This document shows positions 16,291 through 26,600 of a stretch of DNA of 64,000 nt, piece by piece. This stretch comes from Bacillota bacterium (GTDB lineage: Bacteria; Bacillota; Clostridia; Oscillospirales; Oscillospiraceae), in the NCBI GenBank assembly GCA_028719885.1, contig JAQYLT010000006.1:1-64000 (forward strand). Reading direction: 5' to 3'. The position numbers and the translations under genes are program-made. The notes under the pieces are model-generated. The model was not told the DNA's origin, did no database searches, and worked only from the letters and a program-made list of their open reading frames with translations. Numbering within the stretch: the first letter of the stretch is position 1; the number at the start of each line of letters is the position of its first letter.

Positions 16291-17844
16291 ATGACCAACG
16301 AGAACCAAGCGCTCCGCCCCGGGGTGGACCTGAAGCGTCTGAAATTCATCTTCCTCTGGGTCTTCGCCTTCGGCCTGGTGGCCCACGGCTTCTGCTATTT
16401 CAACGGAAATTTCTCCCACGACAGTCTACGCTCCATTTACGAACCAGGCCCCTACGCAATGATTGCCGCAGGCCGCTACTGCCGGGCGATCTACCGGCTG
16501 ATTCGGGGGAATTTCACCCTGCCGGTGATTAACGGCTTCCTGTTTCTCGTCTTTTTGTCCCTGGCTGTCTACCTGCTGACGGATTTGCTTCCCATCCGGA
16601 AAAAGGTCCTGCTCATCCTTGCCTGCGGCATTCTCACAGTCAACAGCACCGTCTCCCTGATGAACGCCACCTACCTCCACGATGCGGATGCCTACGGCTT
16701 TGCCCTGCTGATGGCGGTGCTGGGTGCCTGGGTCGCGGTGAAGCTTCCCTGGGGTGCGCTGCTCTCTATTCCGTTCTACACGGTTTCTCTGGGCATTTAC
16801 CAGGCATATATCAACGTGATAATTTACCTGTGGCTGTTTCTGGCGCTGATGGAGCTGCTGAAAGGAACCCGGGTGCGGCAGGTTTATGCCATGACCTTTC
16901 TGCGGATGCTGTCCATCGCCGGCGGAATGGTGCTGTACTTTGTGGGACATTTGGTGGTTCTCTGGGTCACGGGAATCGACGAAGACCAGGGCTACAACAC
17001 AGTAACAGTAGTGGCCCAAATGGGCTTGGCCGGTCTACTCCAGCAGCTTCGCGTCACCCTGGAAGCCGGATTGAGCTGGTTCCTACAGCCAAGAGGGAAT
17101 TCTCCCGGGATGATTCGCCTGCTCAACATTTTGCTCATTCCCGTGCTGGCATATTCCCTGGTTGTCCTGGGAAAGCGAAACCATGTGCGTCCGGCGGGCT
17201 GGCTGGGAATCCTCGGGATTCTGGCTGCTATCCCTCTGGGGATGAATGCAACCGTTCTTCTCTCCGGCAGTTATCACCATATCACCATTTACGCTTCCTT
17301 TTTCACCTATCTGGCAGCAATTGTCCTGGCAGAGCAATGTCTGCAGCTGCCAAATCCTGCCCGCTCTGCCAGGGCCGTGCAGCTTGGCTGCAGCATTCTG
17401 CTGGGCATTCTGGTGTTTGACAGCTGCCTTTATTCCAACACCATCTACCTGAAAAAAGAGCTGGAAAGCCAGCAGACCCTGTCGGTATTCACTCGCATCA
17501 TCAATCAAATGGAGCAAACCGACGGCTATGTTCTGGGAGAAACTCCCATCGTTCTTGTGGGTGCCACCACCGAATCCCCGCTGAATGTAAAACGGGAGGG
17601 CTTCGACTACGGTGCCACCGGCCTGTGGTGCAGTCTCACGCCCACCTACTATCCCATCCCCCAAACCTACATAAGCTACTATTTGGGCTATCCCGCCGTT
17701 TTTGGCGATGGGGTGGACCAGTGGCGGGTGTCGGTTTCGGAAGAAATGCTGGAAATGCCCCTGTTCCCGGAGCCCGGCAGTGTTCGCATGATTGATGGGA
17801 TTATGGTTGTCAAGCTCTCTCATCCCATCATTCCCGCAAGCTAA
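16291..17844 (+). CDS. GtrII-like multispan glucosyltransferase, paralogue 3
   Basis: The start MTNENQALRPG is fixed by AAGGAGCATTTTAT and gives about 517 aa. It shares NFSHDSLRSIYEPGP, YRLIRGNFTLPVINGF, NATYLHDADAYGFAL, GIYQAYINVIIY, PLGMNATVLLSG and the YYLGYPAVFG...MPLFPEPGS tail with its neighbours. The acidic EES segment after SHDSL is replaced by EPG. The leader and first ~140 bases are almost identical to those of paralogue 4, while downstream sequence diverges, which suggests recent duplication or gene conversion limited to the 5' end. Confidence 0.65.
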   Translation: MTNENQALRPGVDLKRLKFIFLWVFAFGLVAHGFCYFNGNFSHDSLRSIYEPGPYAMIAAGRYCRAIYRLIRGNFTLPVINGFLFLVFLSLAVYLLTDLLPIRKKVLLILACGILTVNSTVSLMNATYLHDADAYGFALLMAVLGAWVAVKLPWGALLSIPFYTVSLGIYQAYINVIIYLWLFLALMELLKGTRVRQVYAMTFLRMLSIAGGMVLYFVGHLVVLWVTGIDEDQGYNTVTVVAQMGLAGLLQQLRVTLEAGLSWFLQPRGNSPGMIRLLNILLIPVLAYSLVVLGKRNHVRPAGWLGILGILAAIPLGMNATVLLSGSYHHITIYASFFTYLAAIVLAEQCLQLPNPARSARAVQLGCSILLGILVFDSCLYSNTIYLKKELESQQTLSVFTRIINQMEQTDGYVLGETPIVLVGATTESPLNVKREGFDYGATGLWCSLTPTYYPIPQTYISYYLGYPAVFGDGVDQWRVSVSEEMLEMPLFPEPGSVRMIDGIMVVKLSHPIIPAS

Positions 17845-17869
17845 TCAAAACATCCAAGGAGCATTTTAT

Positions 17870-19426
17870 ATGACCAACAAGAACCAAGCGCTCCGCCCCG
17901 GGGTGGACCTGAAAAAACTGAAATTCATCTTCCTCTGGGTCTTCGCTTTCGGCCTGGTGGCCCACGGCTTCTGCTATTTTAACGGGAACTTCTCCCACGA
18001 CAGCCTGTTTTCCATCTACGAGGAAAGTCCGGACATCAACATCGCCGTGGGAAGATTCCTCCGGCCGGTGTACCGGATGCTCCGGGGCAATTTCGCCCTG
18101 CCGGTCATCAACGGCTTTTTGTCCCTGGTCTACCTGTCTCTGGCCATTTATCTGCTTTCCGACATTATGGAAATTCGCCGGAAAAACTTTCTGGCCCTGA
18201 CCTGCGGCCTGCTTTCCACCAATGTCACCTTTTCCCTGATGAACGCCACCTATTTCCACGATTCCGACGCCTACATGCTCTCCCTGCTGCTGGCGCTGGG
18301 AGGCGTTTGGGTGGCCCTGCGGCTGCGGCACGGGATTTGCTGGTCCGTGCTTTTCTACTTCTGCTCCCTGGGCATCTACCAGGCCTACATCGACGCAGCC
18401 ATCTATGTGTTTTTGATGCTGGCCCTGGTTCGGCTGCTGCAAGGGGAGCGGGTAAAGAGGGTGTATCTGGAGAGCCTGCAATATCTGCTGGCCATTGCTG
18501 CGGCCATGGTGCTGTATTACATCGGCATCAAGGTGACCCAGCATTTCGCCAACCTGTCCGACGGTGCCTACTATAACACCTTGTCCAACGTCACCGCCCT
18601 TTCCCTGGGCTCCGTCTTCCAGCGTCTGTTCACCTGCCTCTTTGCCGATGCCGCCTGGTTCCTGGTGCCCAGCGGCCACAGCATCCCGGTGGTAACGGTG
18701 GTGAATGTCCTGATGCTGCTGGCGGCGGTGTGGATGGTAATCGGGCTGATTCGGTTCCGCCATCTCCCCACTGCATCGGTTTTCGGCATTCTGGGGGTGC
18801 TGGCAGCCATTCCCTTTGGCATGAACGCCATCACCGTGATTTCCGATATGTACCACGCCCTCACCCTGTATGCGTTGTATTTTTCCTACGTGTGGGTGCT
18901 GGTGCTGGCGGAGCTGTATCTCGCCACCGGGAAGCCCGCCGCCCAAAGGGGAAAGCTGGCCTGCGCCATTCTGGCGGGCATCCTGATTTTCGACGGGTGC
19001 CTGTTCTCCAACGAGTCCTATCTGAAAAAGGAGCTGGAAAACTCCGCCACATTGTCGGTGTTCACCCGCATACTCAGCCGGATGGAGAGCACCCCGGGCT
19101 TTGTCCCCGGGCAGACCCGGGTGGCCTTTGTGGGACTGCTGCTGGACGGCCCCCTGTCCTACGGAAGCCCCGGCTTCTGCTACACCAACACCGGCATGGG
19201 CCACAGCTTCAACGTCTCCTATCACGACACCTACGAAACCTACCTGAGCTACTACCTGGGCTACCCCGTGGACTGCGTGGACAGCACGGAAATTATAGAA
19301 TATGAGCAGATGGAGCAGGTTACCGCCATGCCCCTCTTCCCCGCTGAGGGCAGCATTCAGATGATCGATGATGTGCTGGTGGTGAAATTCTCCCACATTC
19401 AGGAGGAAGAGGAAGCGGTGGAATAA
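17870..19426 (+). CDS. GtrII-like multispan glucosyltransferase, paralogue 4
   Basis: The start MTNKNQALRPG follows the same ATCAAAACATCCAAGGAGCATTTTAT leader as paralogue 3 and gives about 518 aa. Core motifs are NFSHDSLFSIYEESPD, LRPVYRMLRGNFALPV, NATYFHDSDAYMLSL (H-D-S-D here rather than H-D-A-D), GIYQAYIDAAIY, PFGMNAITVISD and a C-terminal YYLGYPVDC...MPLFPAEGSIQMIDDVLVVKFSH. It ends the array and no obvious terminator follows. The four genes most probably decorate a surface polymer, perhaps with different linkage or acceptor preference. Confidence 0.65.
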   Translation: MTNKNQALRPGVDLKKLKFIFLWVFAFGLVAHGFCYFNGNFSHDSLFSIYEESPDINIAVGRFLRPVYRMLRGNFALPVINGFLSLVYLSLAIYLLSDIMEIRRKNFLALTCGLLSTNVTFSLMNATYFHDSDAYMLSLLLALGGVWVALRLRHGICWSVLFYFCSLGIYQAYIDAAIYVFLMLALVRLLQGERVKRVYLESLQYLLAIAAAMVLYYIGIKVTQHFANLSDGAYYNTLSNVTALSLGSVFQRLFTCLFADAAWFLVPSGHSIPVVTVVNVLMLLAAVWMVIGLIRFRHLPTASVFGILGVLAAIPFGMNAITVISDMYHALTLYALYFSYVWVLVLAELYLATGKPAAQRGKLACAILAGILIFDGCLFSNESYLKKELENSATLSVFTRILSRMESTPGFVPGQTRVAFVGLLLDGPLSYGSPGFCYTNTGMGHSFNVSYHDTYETYLSYYLGYPVDCVDSTEIIEYEQMEQVTAMPLFPAEGSIQMIDDVLVVKFSHIQEEEEAVE

Positions 19427-19510
19427 TCGGAGCCGCCCCGGTTCCCGGTATGTCAGCAGGCCCGAAAATCCGGATCGTAGCAGCTTGTTACAACGAAAAC
19501 CAGATGTTTT

Positions 19511-19750
19511 CCGTAGGGCTTAGGCTGTCCCCCGCCCTATCGGTTGAGCAATTACCGCAGGACGTTAAGTGGCAAAATGTTACGCCTTGTCCGTAGGGAA
19601 TGGGCTTGCTCATTCCGTCTGCGTTAGCAGCATTTCCCCGCCAAGTTTCCACAAAATGTAAGGAAAAGCCGATAAATTCCAATTATCCCACGAGAAATCT
19701 GGTTCAAAAGCGCTTCGCGACGGATGGAGCAAGCCCCATCCCTACGATGG
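19511..19750. repeat. Palindromic repeat array, AATGGGC and CTGTCCCCCGCC types
   Basis: CCGTAGGGCTTAGGCTGTCCCCCGCCC begins near 19511, CCGTAGGGAATGGGCTTGCTCATTCCG near 19590, and the inverted GGATGGAGCAAGCCCCATCCCTACG near 19722. Interior sequence includes AAGCCGATAAATTCCAATTA, a mix of the two flank motifs that accompany other arrays. No gene is seen in the 500-bp gap. Confidence 0.75.
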
Positions 19751-19865
19751 GTGCATCCGTTCATTCGCAAAAGGACAATTAATCTGCGTAAAGCCAATAA
19801 CCAAAACTGCGGTCATCGCGGAACCAAATCGCCAAACAAAAATATTTTTCTTTCCAAAGAGCCTG

Positions 19866-19894
19866 TTGTTTTCTGGGAGAGAATGTGCTATAAT
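19866..19894 (+). promoter_or_regulatory. Promoter of the coiled-coil gene
   Basis: TTGTTT (19866-19871), 17 bp, TATAAT (19889-19894), some 34 bp before the ATG at 19928, with GGGAGG as ribosome site. Confidence 0.65.
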
Positions 19895-19927
19895 CTGATA
19901 AAATGCACTTTCTGGGAGGATTTTTTC

Positions 19928-20506
19928 ATGATGGAACAGCCCACTCAGTTCCGTTCCTCTTTGGGCGGCTTCAATCGGGAAGATGTGGTCCGCTATATGG
20001 AATTCATCAACAACAAGCACGCTGCCCAGGTGGCCCAGCTGACCAGTGAGCTGGAATACCTCCGGGGAAAGCAGGATACCCTGGACTCCAACCGGGTCTC
20101 CCAGCTGGAAAAGCAGCTCACCGCCGCCCAGGCGGAAAATGAGGTCCTCAAGCATCGGGTTGCCGCCCTGGAGCGCAGCTTAGAGGAAGCCAACGCCGCT
20201 CTGTCCCAGTCCGCCCCGGCAGCCGCGCCGGTACTGCCCTCCGAGTCCGAGCTGGAAGCCTACCGCCGGGCCGAACGGGTGGAGCGGGTGGCCAAGGAGC
20301 GGGCCCGTCAGGTGGGGCAGCAGACCGCAGGCGCCCTGGCACAAATCTCTCAGCAGATGGACCAGGTATCCGCCGCGCTCTCCGAAACCGCCGAAGAGAT
20401 GTCCCAGCAGCTGACCCAGCTTCAGGAGGCGGTTGCCATGAGCCGTCAGGCCCTGGACACCGCTGCCGGCATGGCCGAAGCCATGAACGCCGAAACGGAA
20501 GCATAA
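19928..20506 (+). CDS. DivIVA-like coiled-coil protein
   Basis: The start MMEQPTQF (after GGGAGG) gives about 192 aa. The N-terminal FRSSLGGFNREDVVRYMEFIN resembles the short DivIVA/GpsB-type membrane-curvature domain (F..GY...DV..F). It is followed by a long coiled coil (QLTSELEYLRGKQDTL...QLEKQLTAAQAENEVLKHRVAALERSLEEA) and an Ala/Gln-rich helical tail with repeated SQQM/SQQLTQLQEA. No membrane span is present. It may organise the divisome or cell pole, but the family match is from the N-terminal pattern alone. A terminator follows directly. Confidence 0.7.
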   Translation: MMEQPTQFRSSLGGFNREDVVRYMEFINNKHAAQVAQLTSELEYLRGKQDTLDSNRVSQLEKQLTAAQAENEVLKHRVAALERSLEEANAALSQSAPAAAPVLPSESELEAYRRAERVERVAKERARQVGQQTAGALAQISQQMDQVSAALSETAEEMSQQLTQLQEAVAMSRQALDTAAGMAEAMNAETEA

Positions 20507-20518
20507 CAAAATCACCCT

Positions 20519-20554
20519 TGAGGGCCCGTTCCCCTGGAATGGCCCTCTTTTTTT
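20519..20554 (+). terminator. Intrinsic terminator after the coiled-coil gene
   Basis: GAGGGCC, a 14-base loop, GGCCCTC and then seven T residues. The T-run directly abuts GGAGG, the ribosome site of the next gene, so the downstream gene depends on read-through or a promoter not recognised here. Confidence 0.85.
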
Positions 20555-20567
20555 GGAGGCAAATTGG

Positions 20568-21572
20568 ATGAACGTGTCAAAGCCCCGCTATTATGACGAT
20601 TTTCACTGTCTTGCCGGAAGCTGCCCGGACAGCTGCTGCAAGGAATGGGATGTGGATGTGGACGAAGCCTCCGCCGCCAACTACCGCAGCCTCCCCGGCC
20701 CGCTGGGAGATCGGCTCCGCCAGGTGCTGCAGGACTCAGACGGCGGCACCGTGATGACCATTGAAGAAGGCCGCTGCCCCATGTGGCGTCCGGACGGCCT
20801 GTGCCGCATTCAGGCAGAGCTGGGAGAGCAGGCCCTGTGCCGGGTCTGCCGCCAGTTCCCCCGGCTGCGCCACGACTACGGCAGCTTCGCGGAGCTGGGG
20901 CTGGAGCTCAGCTGCCCGGAGGCAGCCAGGCTGATTCTGTCCGAAGCAAAGGGAGAAACCGTCCGCTTTGACGACGGTCATCCGCCGGAGGAGGGCTGCG
21001 ACCAGGAGGCCCTTGCCATTCTGCTGGAAACCCGGGAAAAGGCCCTCTCCCTGCTGGACCGGGCGGACAATCCCGGCGACGGGCTTACCCTGCTGCTGCT
21101 CTACGGCTTCCAGGCCCAGGAGCAGCTGGACGGCGGGGAGGAAGAGGAATTCTCCCCGGCGGAAGCGCTGAAAACCGCCGCCGCCCTGAAACGGGAGCCG
21201 GATATTCCGGGCTTTCTGGACTATTTCAAACATCTGGAAATTCTCACGGAGCAGTGGAAAAAGCTGCTGAACCAGCCCCACAGCCCATCCCTGCCGCCCC
21301 AGACCAGGAATCTGGCCCGGTACCTGACAGAGCGGTACTGGCTCCAGGCGGTGAGCGACTACGACCTGGTCTGCCGGGTGAAATTCATTGTCATCAGCTG
21401 CCTGCTGGTGGGGCTGCTGGGGGGAAATTTCACCCGCACCGCCCAGCTGTTTTCCAAGGAAATCGAAAACGATGCCGACAATGTGGATGCCATTCTGGAC
21501 GCCGCCTACGAAGTCCGGGCCTTTGCCGACGACCGGCTGCTGGGCATGCTCCAAATGGGGAAAGGGGATTGA
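20568..21572 (+). CDS. FliB-like (flagellin lysine-N-methylase family) protein
   Basis: The 334-aa product starts MNVSKPRYYDDFHCLAGSCPDSCCKEWDVDVD, the cysteine-rich signature of the FliB/YkgJ-like family (C-x3-4-C-x3-CC). More cysteines follow in GRCPMWRPDGLCRIQ and LCRVCRQFPR, suggesting a bound metal or iron-sulfur cluster. The C-terminal half is helical. FliB methylates flagellin lysines in enterobacteria, but no flagellar gene is in this window, so the real substrate may differ. The ATG is chosen because GGAGG lies 8 bp before it. One base separates it from the next gene. Confidence 0.75.
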   Translation: MNVSKPRYYDDFHCLAGSCPDSCCKEWDVDVDEASAANYRSLPGPLGDRLRQVLQDSDGGTVMTIEEGRCPMWRPDGLCRIQAELGEQALCRVCRQFPRLRHDYGSFAELGLELSCPEAARLILSEAKGETVRFDDGHPPEEGCDQEALAILLETREKALSLLDRADNPGDGLTLLLLYGFQAQEQLDGGEEEEFSPAEALKTAAALKREPDIPGFLDYFKHLEILTEQWKKLLNQPHSPSLPPQTRNLARYLTERYWLQAVSDYDLVCRVKFIVISCLLVGLLGGNFTRTAQLFSKEIENDADNVDAILDAAYEVRAFADDRLLGMLQMGKGD

Positions 21573-21573
21573 C

Positions 21574-22509
21574 ATGGTACAGATTCTCACCATTCTGCTG
21601 CCCATCGCCGTGATGATCGGGGTGGGCGCCTGGTGCCGGGCCAGCGGCTTTCTCTCGGACACCGGCATTGAAAACATCAAAAAGCTGGTCACCAAAATCA
21701 TTCTGCCCGTGGCCATCTTCCACGCCCTGTCCACCGCGGATTATTCCGCCAAAACCGCCGTTGTGGTGGGACTGGTGTTTGCCGTGGAGCTGTTGACCTT
21801 TGGGGTGGGGTTTCTCCTCCGGCGGCTTCTTCCCGAGGCCTACGGAAAATACATTCCCTTTATGGTCTGCCTGTACGAGGGGGGCATGATCGCCTATCCC
21901 CTGTACGCCAATCTCTGCGGCAGCGAGAATCTGTCCAGAATGGCCATGCTGGATATCCCCGGGCTGCTCTTCGGCTTCTCCATATACATGGGGCTTTTGG
22001 AGGAAATGGAAACCGGGACCAAGCCCAGCGCCAAAAATCTGCTGCGGGACGCCCTGCGGAACCCCGCCTTTATCGCCAGTGCCGCCGGTGTGGTCTTCGG
22101 CCTCTGTGGCATCACCAAGGCGCTGCTGGCCAGTCCCTTTGGGGAGGCCTACCTCTCCGCCCAGCAGCTGCTCACCGCCCCCATGACGGCCATGATTCTT
22201 CTGGTGGTGGGCTACAGCCTGAAGCCGGACATCACCGACTGGAAGCCCTGCCTGCAAACCATTTTGCTGCGTCTGCTGGTCCAGGCCGGGGCCATTGCCC
22301 TTACCGTGGCGGGGCTGCGGCTGCTGGTACCTGGGGATGACCTGCTGATTCTGGCGGTGGTGATTTACATGTCCGCCCCCGCCACCTTCAGTATGCAGTC
22401 CTTCCTCCGCAGCCGTCAGGCCAGTGCCTACGCGGCGGCGGTGAGCTCTGTGTATGTGTTCATCAGCATCGCCGTGTACGCCGTGGCGGCGATGTTCCTG
22501 GCTGTTTAG
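21574..22509 (+). CDS. AEC (auxin efflux carrier) family transporter
   Basis: This is a 311-aa membrane protein with about ten hydrophobic helices beginning MVQILTILLPIAVMIGVGAW. Features typical of the AEC family are the LVTKIILPVAIFHAL motif in the second helix, the GMIAYPLYANL segment mid-protein, and the C-terminal repeat VVIYMSAPATFSMQSF. Bacterial members export or import organic acids such as malate. The track start is in the preceding gene; the ATG at 21574 has AAAGGGG upstream. It is probably cotranscribed with the FliB-like gene and sbcDC. Confidence 0.85.
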   Translation: MVQILTILLPIAVMIGVGAWCRASGFLSDTGIENIKKLVTKIILPVAIFHALSTADYSAKTAVVVGLVFAVELLTFGVGFLLRRLLPEAYGKYIPFMVCLYEGGMIAYPLYANLCGSENLSRMAMLDIPGLLFGFSIYMGLLEEMETGTKPSAKNLLRDALRNPAFIASAAGVVFGLCGITKALLASPFGEAYLSAQQLLTAPMTAMILLVVGYSLKPDITDWKPCLQTILLRLLVQAGAIALTVAGLRLLVPGDDLLILAVVIYMSAPATFSMQSFLRSRQASAYAAAVSSVYVFISIAVYAVAAMFLAV

Positions 22510-22525
22510 TTGAAAGGAGGCTGCC

Positions 22526-23659
22526 ATGAAGCTGCTCCACCTTTCCGACCTGCATCTGGGAAAACGACTGAACGAGTTTTCCCTGGTGGAGGATCAGAAA
22601 TATATCCTGAATCAAATCCTGGAAATCGTGGACCGAGAAACGCCGGACGCGTTGGTGATTGCCGGGGATGTTTACGACAAGGCCGTCCCCTCGGTGGAGG
22701 CGGTGGGCCTGTTCGACGATTTTCTGGTCCGGCTGGCGGAAAAAAGGCTGCCGGTTTTCGTCATCAGCGGCAACCACGATTCCCCGGAGCGAATCTCCTT
22801 TGGCTCCCGGCTGCTGGACATTTCCGGCATCCACCTGAGCCCGGTGTACAGCGGCCAGGTAGAGCCCATCACCTTACAGGATGAATTCGGCCCGGTGCAC
22901 TTCTATCTGCTGCCCTTTGTCAAGCCCATCCATGTGCGCCGGTTCTTCCCGGAGGAACCCACCGACACCTATTCCCAGGCCCTGTCCACCGCCATCGGCC
23001 ATCTGGAGCTGAACCGGCAGGAGCGGAATGTGCTGGTGACTCACCAGTTCGTCACCGGGGCGCTGCGGTCGGATTCCGAGGAAATCTCCCTGGGGGGCGC
23101 GGACCATGTGGACAGCAGTGTGTTCCGGGACTTTGACTATGTGGCCCTGGGGCACCTCCACGCTCCTCAGAATTGCGGCAGCGAGCATATCCGCTACTGC
23201 GGCACCCCCCTGAAGTATTCCTTTTCCGAGGCCAGGGACGAAAAATCCGTCACCATCGTTCAGCTGGGGGAGAAAGGCTCCCTTTCTGTCCGTACCACCG
23301 CATTGAAGCCGCTGCGGGAGCTGGTGGAGCTCCGGGGCAGCTTTGAAGAATTGACCTCCAGGGAATTCTACCAGGGCACCTCCTGGCAGGAGGACTACAC
23401 CCACCTGACCCTCACCGATGAAGAGGACATCCCCGACGCTCTGGGGAAGCTCCGCCTCATCTACCGGGGGCTCATGAAGCTGGACTACGACAATGCCCGC
23501 ACCCGGTCCAACGCAGAAATCACCGGGGAAACGGTGCAGCGGAACAAATCCCCTTTGGAGCTCTTCGCGGACTTTTATGAGCTGCAGAACAACCGGCCTA
23601 TGACGGCACAGCAGCTGGTATTTCTGGAAGAGCTCATCACCCGGATGGAGGAAAACTGA
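22526..23659 (+). CDS. sbcD: Exonuclease SbcCD subunit D
   Basis: This 377-aa calcineurin-like metallophosphoesterase is the nuclease subunit of the SbcCD (Rad50/Mre11-like) complex that cuts hairpins and processes DNA ends. The metal-binding motifs are clear: HLSDLHLGK at the N-terminus, IAGDVYDKAVPS, ISGNHDSPERI, TGLLVTHQF-type VLVTHQFV, and ALGHLHAPQN. GAAAGGAGG precedes the start. The stop is followed within two bases by sbcC. Hairpin-cutting is noteworthy here because the genome carries many palindromic repeats. Confidence 0.97.
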   Translation: MKLLHLSDLHLGKRLNEFSLVEDQKYILNQILEIVDRETPDALVIAGDVYDKAVPSVEAVGLFDDFLVRLAEKRLPVFVISGNHDSPERISFGSRLLDISGIHLSPVYSGQVEPITLQDEFGPVHFYLLPFVKPIHVRRFFPEEPTDTYSQALSTAIGHLELNRQERNVLVTHQFVTGALRSDSEEISLGGADHVDSSVFRDFDYVALGHLHAPQNCGSEHIRYCGTPLKYSFSEARDEKSVTIVQLGEKGSLSVRTTALKPLRELVELRGSFEELTSREFYQGTSWQEDYTHLTLTDEEDIPDALGKLRLIYRGLMKLDYDNARTRSNAEITGETVQRNKSPLELFADFYELQNNRPMTAQQLVFLEELITRMEEN

Positions 23660-23661
23660 CC

Positions 23662-26600
23662 ATGAGGCCAACCAAGCTGACCCTTTCCGCCTTCGGCCCC
23701 TATGCGGGCCAGGCTGTTTTGAATATGGAGGATTTGGGGCGGCAGGGGCTGTACCTCATCACCGGCGACACCGGCGCGGGGAAAACCACCCTGTTCGACG
23801 CCATCACCTTCGCCCTCTACGGCGAGGCCAGCGGCGACAACCGGAGCCCGGGGATGTTCCGCTCCAAATACGCCGCACCGGAGACCCCCACCTTTGTGGA
23901 GCTGGAATTTGAATGCCGGGGGAAGCGCTACACCCTGCGCCGCTGCCCGGAATACCAGCGGCCCAAGCTCCACGGCACCGGCACCACCACCCAGCGCCCC
24001 GAGGCCTGGCTGCTGATGCCCGACGGGACCCCCATCACCAAACCCCGGGAGGTGGACGCCGCCGTGGGGGAGATTCTGGGACTGGACCGGAACCAGTTTA
24101 TGCAGATCGCTATGATCGCCCAGGGGGATTTTCTCAAGCTGCTGCTGGCCTCCACCGAGGACCGGAAGCAGATTTTCCGGAAGATTTTCAAGACCGATCT
24201 GTTCCAACAGCTTCAGGAAAGCCTGAAGCGGGAGTCCGGCAAGCTGGCTGACCGGTGCGCCGACGCCCGAAAGAGCGTGGAGCAGTACATTGCCGGGGTG
24301 CGCTGTGAAGAAGCGGACCCCCTCTATCCCCAGCTGCAGCTGGCCCAGGCGGGGAAGCTCCCCATGGAGGAAACCACCGCCCTCATCGCTCAGATTTTGG
24401 AGCAGGACAAGCTCCGCTCCCAGCAGCTGCAGGGGCAATTGGAGGAATTGGAGGAACAGCTGAAAGCCATCCACACCCGGCTGAATCAGGCCGCCCAGCA
24501 GCAAGAAAGCCGGCAGGCCCTCTGCCAAATGGAGCAGGAGCTGGCACAGCAGACGGCGCTTCTGGCCCAGGCAGCGGAAAAGCGGGCCCAGGAGCGCGGC
24601 CGCCAGCCCCAGCGGGAGGAACTCGCCCGGCAGATCGCCCTGCTGGAAGCCCAGCTGCCCCAGTACACCCTGCTGGAAAGCCAGCAGGAGAGCCGGAAAA
24701 CCCAGCAGCGGCAGCTGTCCGCCCATCAAGGGGAGCTGGAAGATCTCAAGGCAGAGGCCCGACAGCAGCAGACCCAACTGGAACAGCTTCGTCAAGAGTT
24801 GGATGCTCTGCAAAACGCCGGGGAGGAACAGCTCCGGCTGCTGGAACAAAAGAAAGACACCCTCACCCGGCTGGATGCTCTGAAGGCCTACGAAAGCCAG
24901 TGCCAACGGCTGGCCCAATTGGAGCACCGGCGGCAGCTGCTGGAAGCGGCGCTGGTCCAAAAGCAGCAGGAGGCAGAGCAGGCGGATTCCCTGGTGCAGC
25001 GCGCCGCCCTGCTGAAAAGCCGACTGCCGGCCTATGGGCTGCTGGAACAGAAGCAGAAAGCCGCCGCTGCCCTCCGGGAGCAGCTTCCCCGGCAGCAGGA
25101 GGACCTATCCCAACAGAAGCAGCGGCTGCTGACCCTGCAGCAGCAGTGGGACCGGGACCGACAGGCGCTGGACGCCCTGGCGGAGGTCCCCGGTCAGCGG
25201 GAGCGGCTGTCCGAAGAAAAAAACAAAACCCAGCGCCGAATTCGGCTGCTGGAGCAATCGAAAAAGCAAGCCGCCCAGCTGCAGCGGCTGAACGCTCAGC
25301 TGGAAGCTGCTCAGCAGCGCTACCGGGAGGCCGCCCAGGCGGAGCAAAAGGCCCAGCAGCGATACCTGGAATACAACACCGCCTTCCTTTCGGAGCAGGC
25401 GGGGATCCTGGCCCAGGAGCTCACCGAGGGGATGCCCTGCCGGGTGTGCGGCTCCCTGCACCACCCCAATCCCGCAAGGAAATCGGAGCATGCTCCCACG
25501 GAGGCCCAGCTGAATCAGGCCAGGGAGGAAGCCCACCGTGCCCAGGAGGAAATGGCCCGCCGGAGCCGGGACTGTGCCGGGCTGCTGGCCCAGAGGGACG
25601 CCCAGGAGCAGCAGCTGAACGCCTCCTTGGGGGAGCTGGAGCTGACGAACGAGGACATTCCCCAGCTTTCCCAGCTTCTGGACCGGGAGACAGGCCGCCT
25701 TTCGGAATTGGAGGCGGAATACACCCGGCAGAGCCGGAACCTGGAACGCAAGGAGCAGCTGGAGCAGCGGCAGCCTGAGCTGCAGCGGGAAATCACCGAG
25801 CTGACCCGGCAGACCGCCGCCCTGGAAGCAAGCCTCAGCGGCCTGCAGGAGCAGCTCCGTCTGGCCGACGGAGAGGCGGAGGAGCAAGCCCGGCAGCTGC
25901 CCTATGCCACCCGGGAGGAGGCAGAGCAGGAGATCGGCCGCTGCACCCAATTGGCCCGGCAGCTCACCCAGGCGCTGGAACAGGCCCGGCAGCAACGGGA
26001 GCAGACCAATCAGGACTGCGCGGGGGCCAAATCCGTGCTGGAACAGACGGCGGAAAACCTTTCCGCGCTGCTGGGAATCCAGCCGGGAAGCACCCTACAG
26101 CAGGAGGCAGCGGCACGGCTGGAGGAACTGAGCGCATTGCTTCGCCGGTTGGAGGAAGCCCTGCCCCAGGCGGAGGAAAAGCGCCGCCGGAAAAAGGAAT
26201 TGGAGGACGCCCTGCCCAAGCTCACCCGGCAGGTCCAGGAAAACGGGGCGCAAAGCCAGCGATTGGAAAACCGGATCGCGGGAGAGCTGGCTGCCCTGGA
26301 AGCCCTGGACCGGCAGCTATCCCAATTGTCCGGCAATCTGACCTATGAAACCCACCGGGCCGCCTGCCAGGCCTTAGAGGAAAAGCGCCGGAACCGGGAG
26401 GCTCTGGAACTGGCATTGGAGCAGGCGGAGCAGGAATACCGGGAGCGAAGTGAGGACCTGATTCGCATCCGTTCCGCTGCCCAGCAGCTGAAAAGCCAAT
26501 TGGAGGCGGCCCCCTCCATCGACCCGGAGGCAGAAACCGCCGCCCAAACTGCCGCCCTGGACACCCAGCGGCAGCTTCGCCTGGAAAAGCAGCGCTGCGA

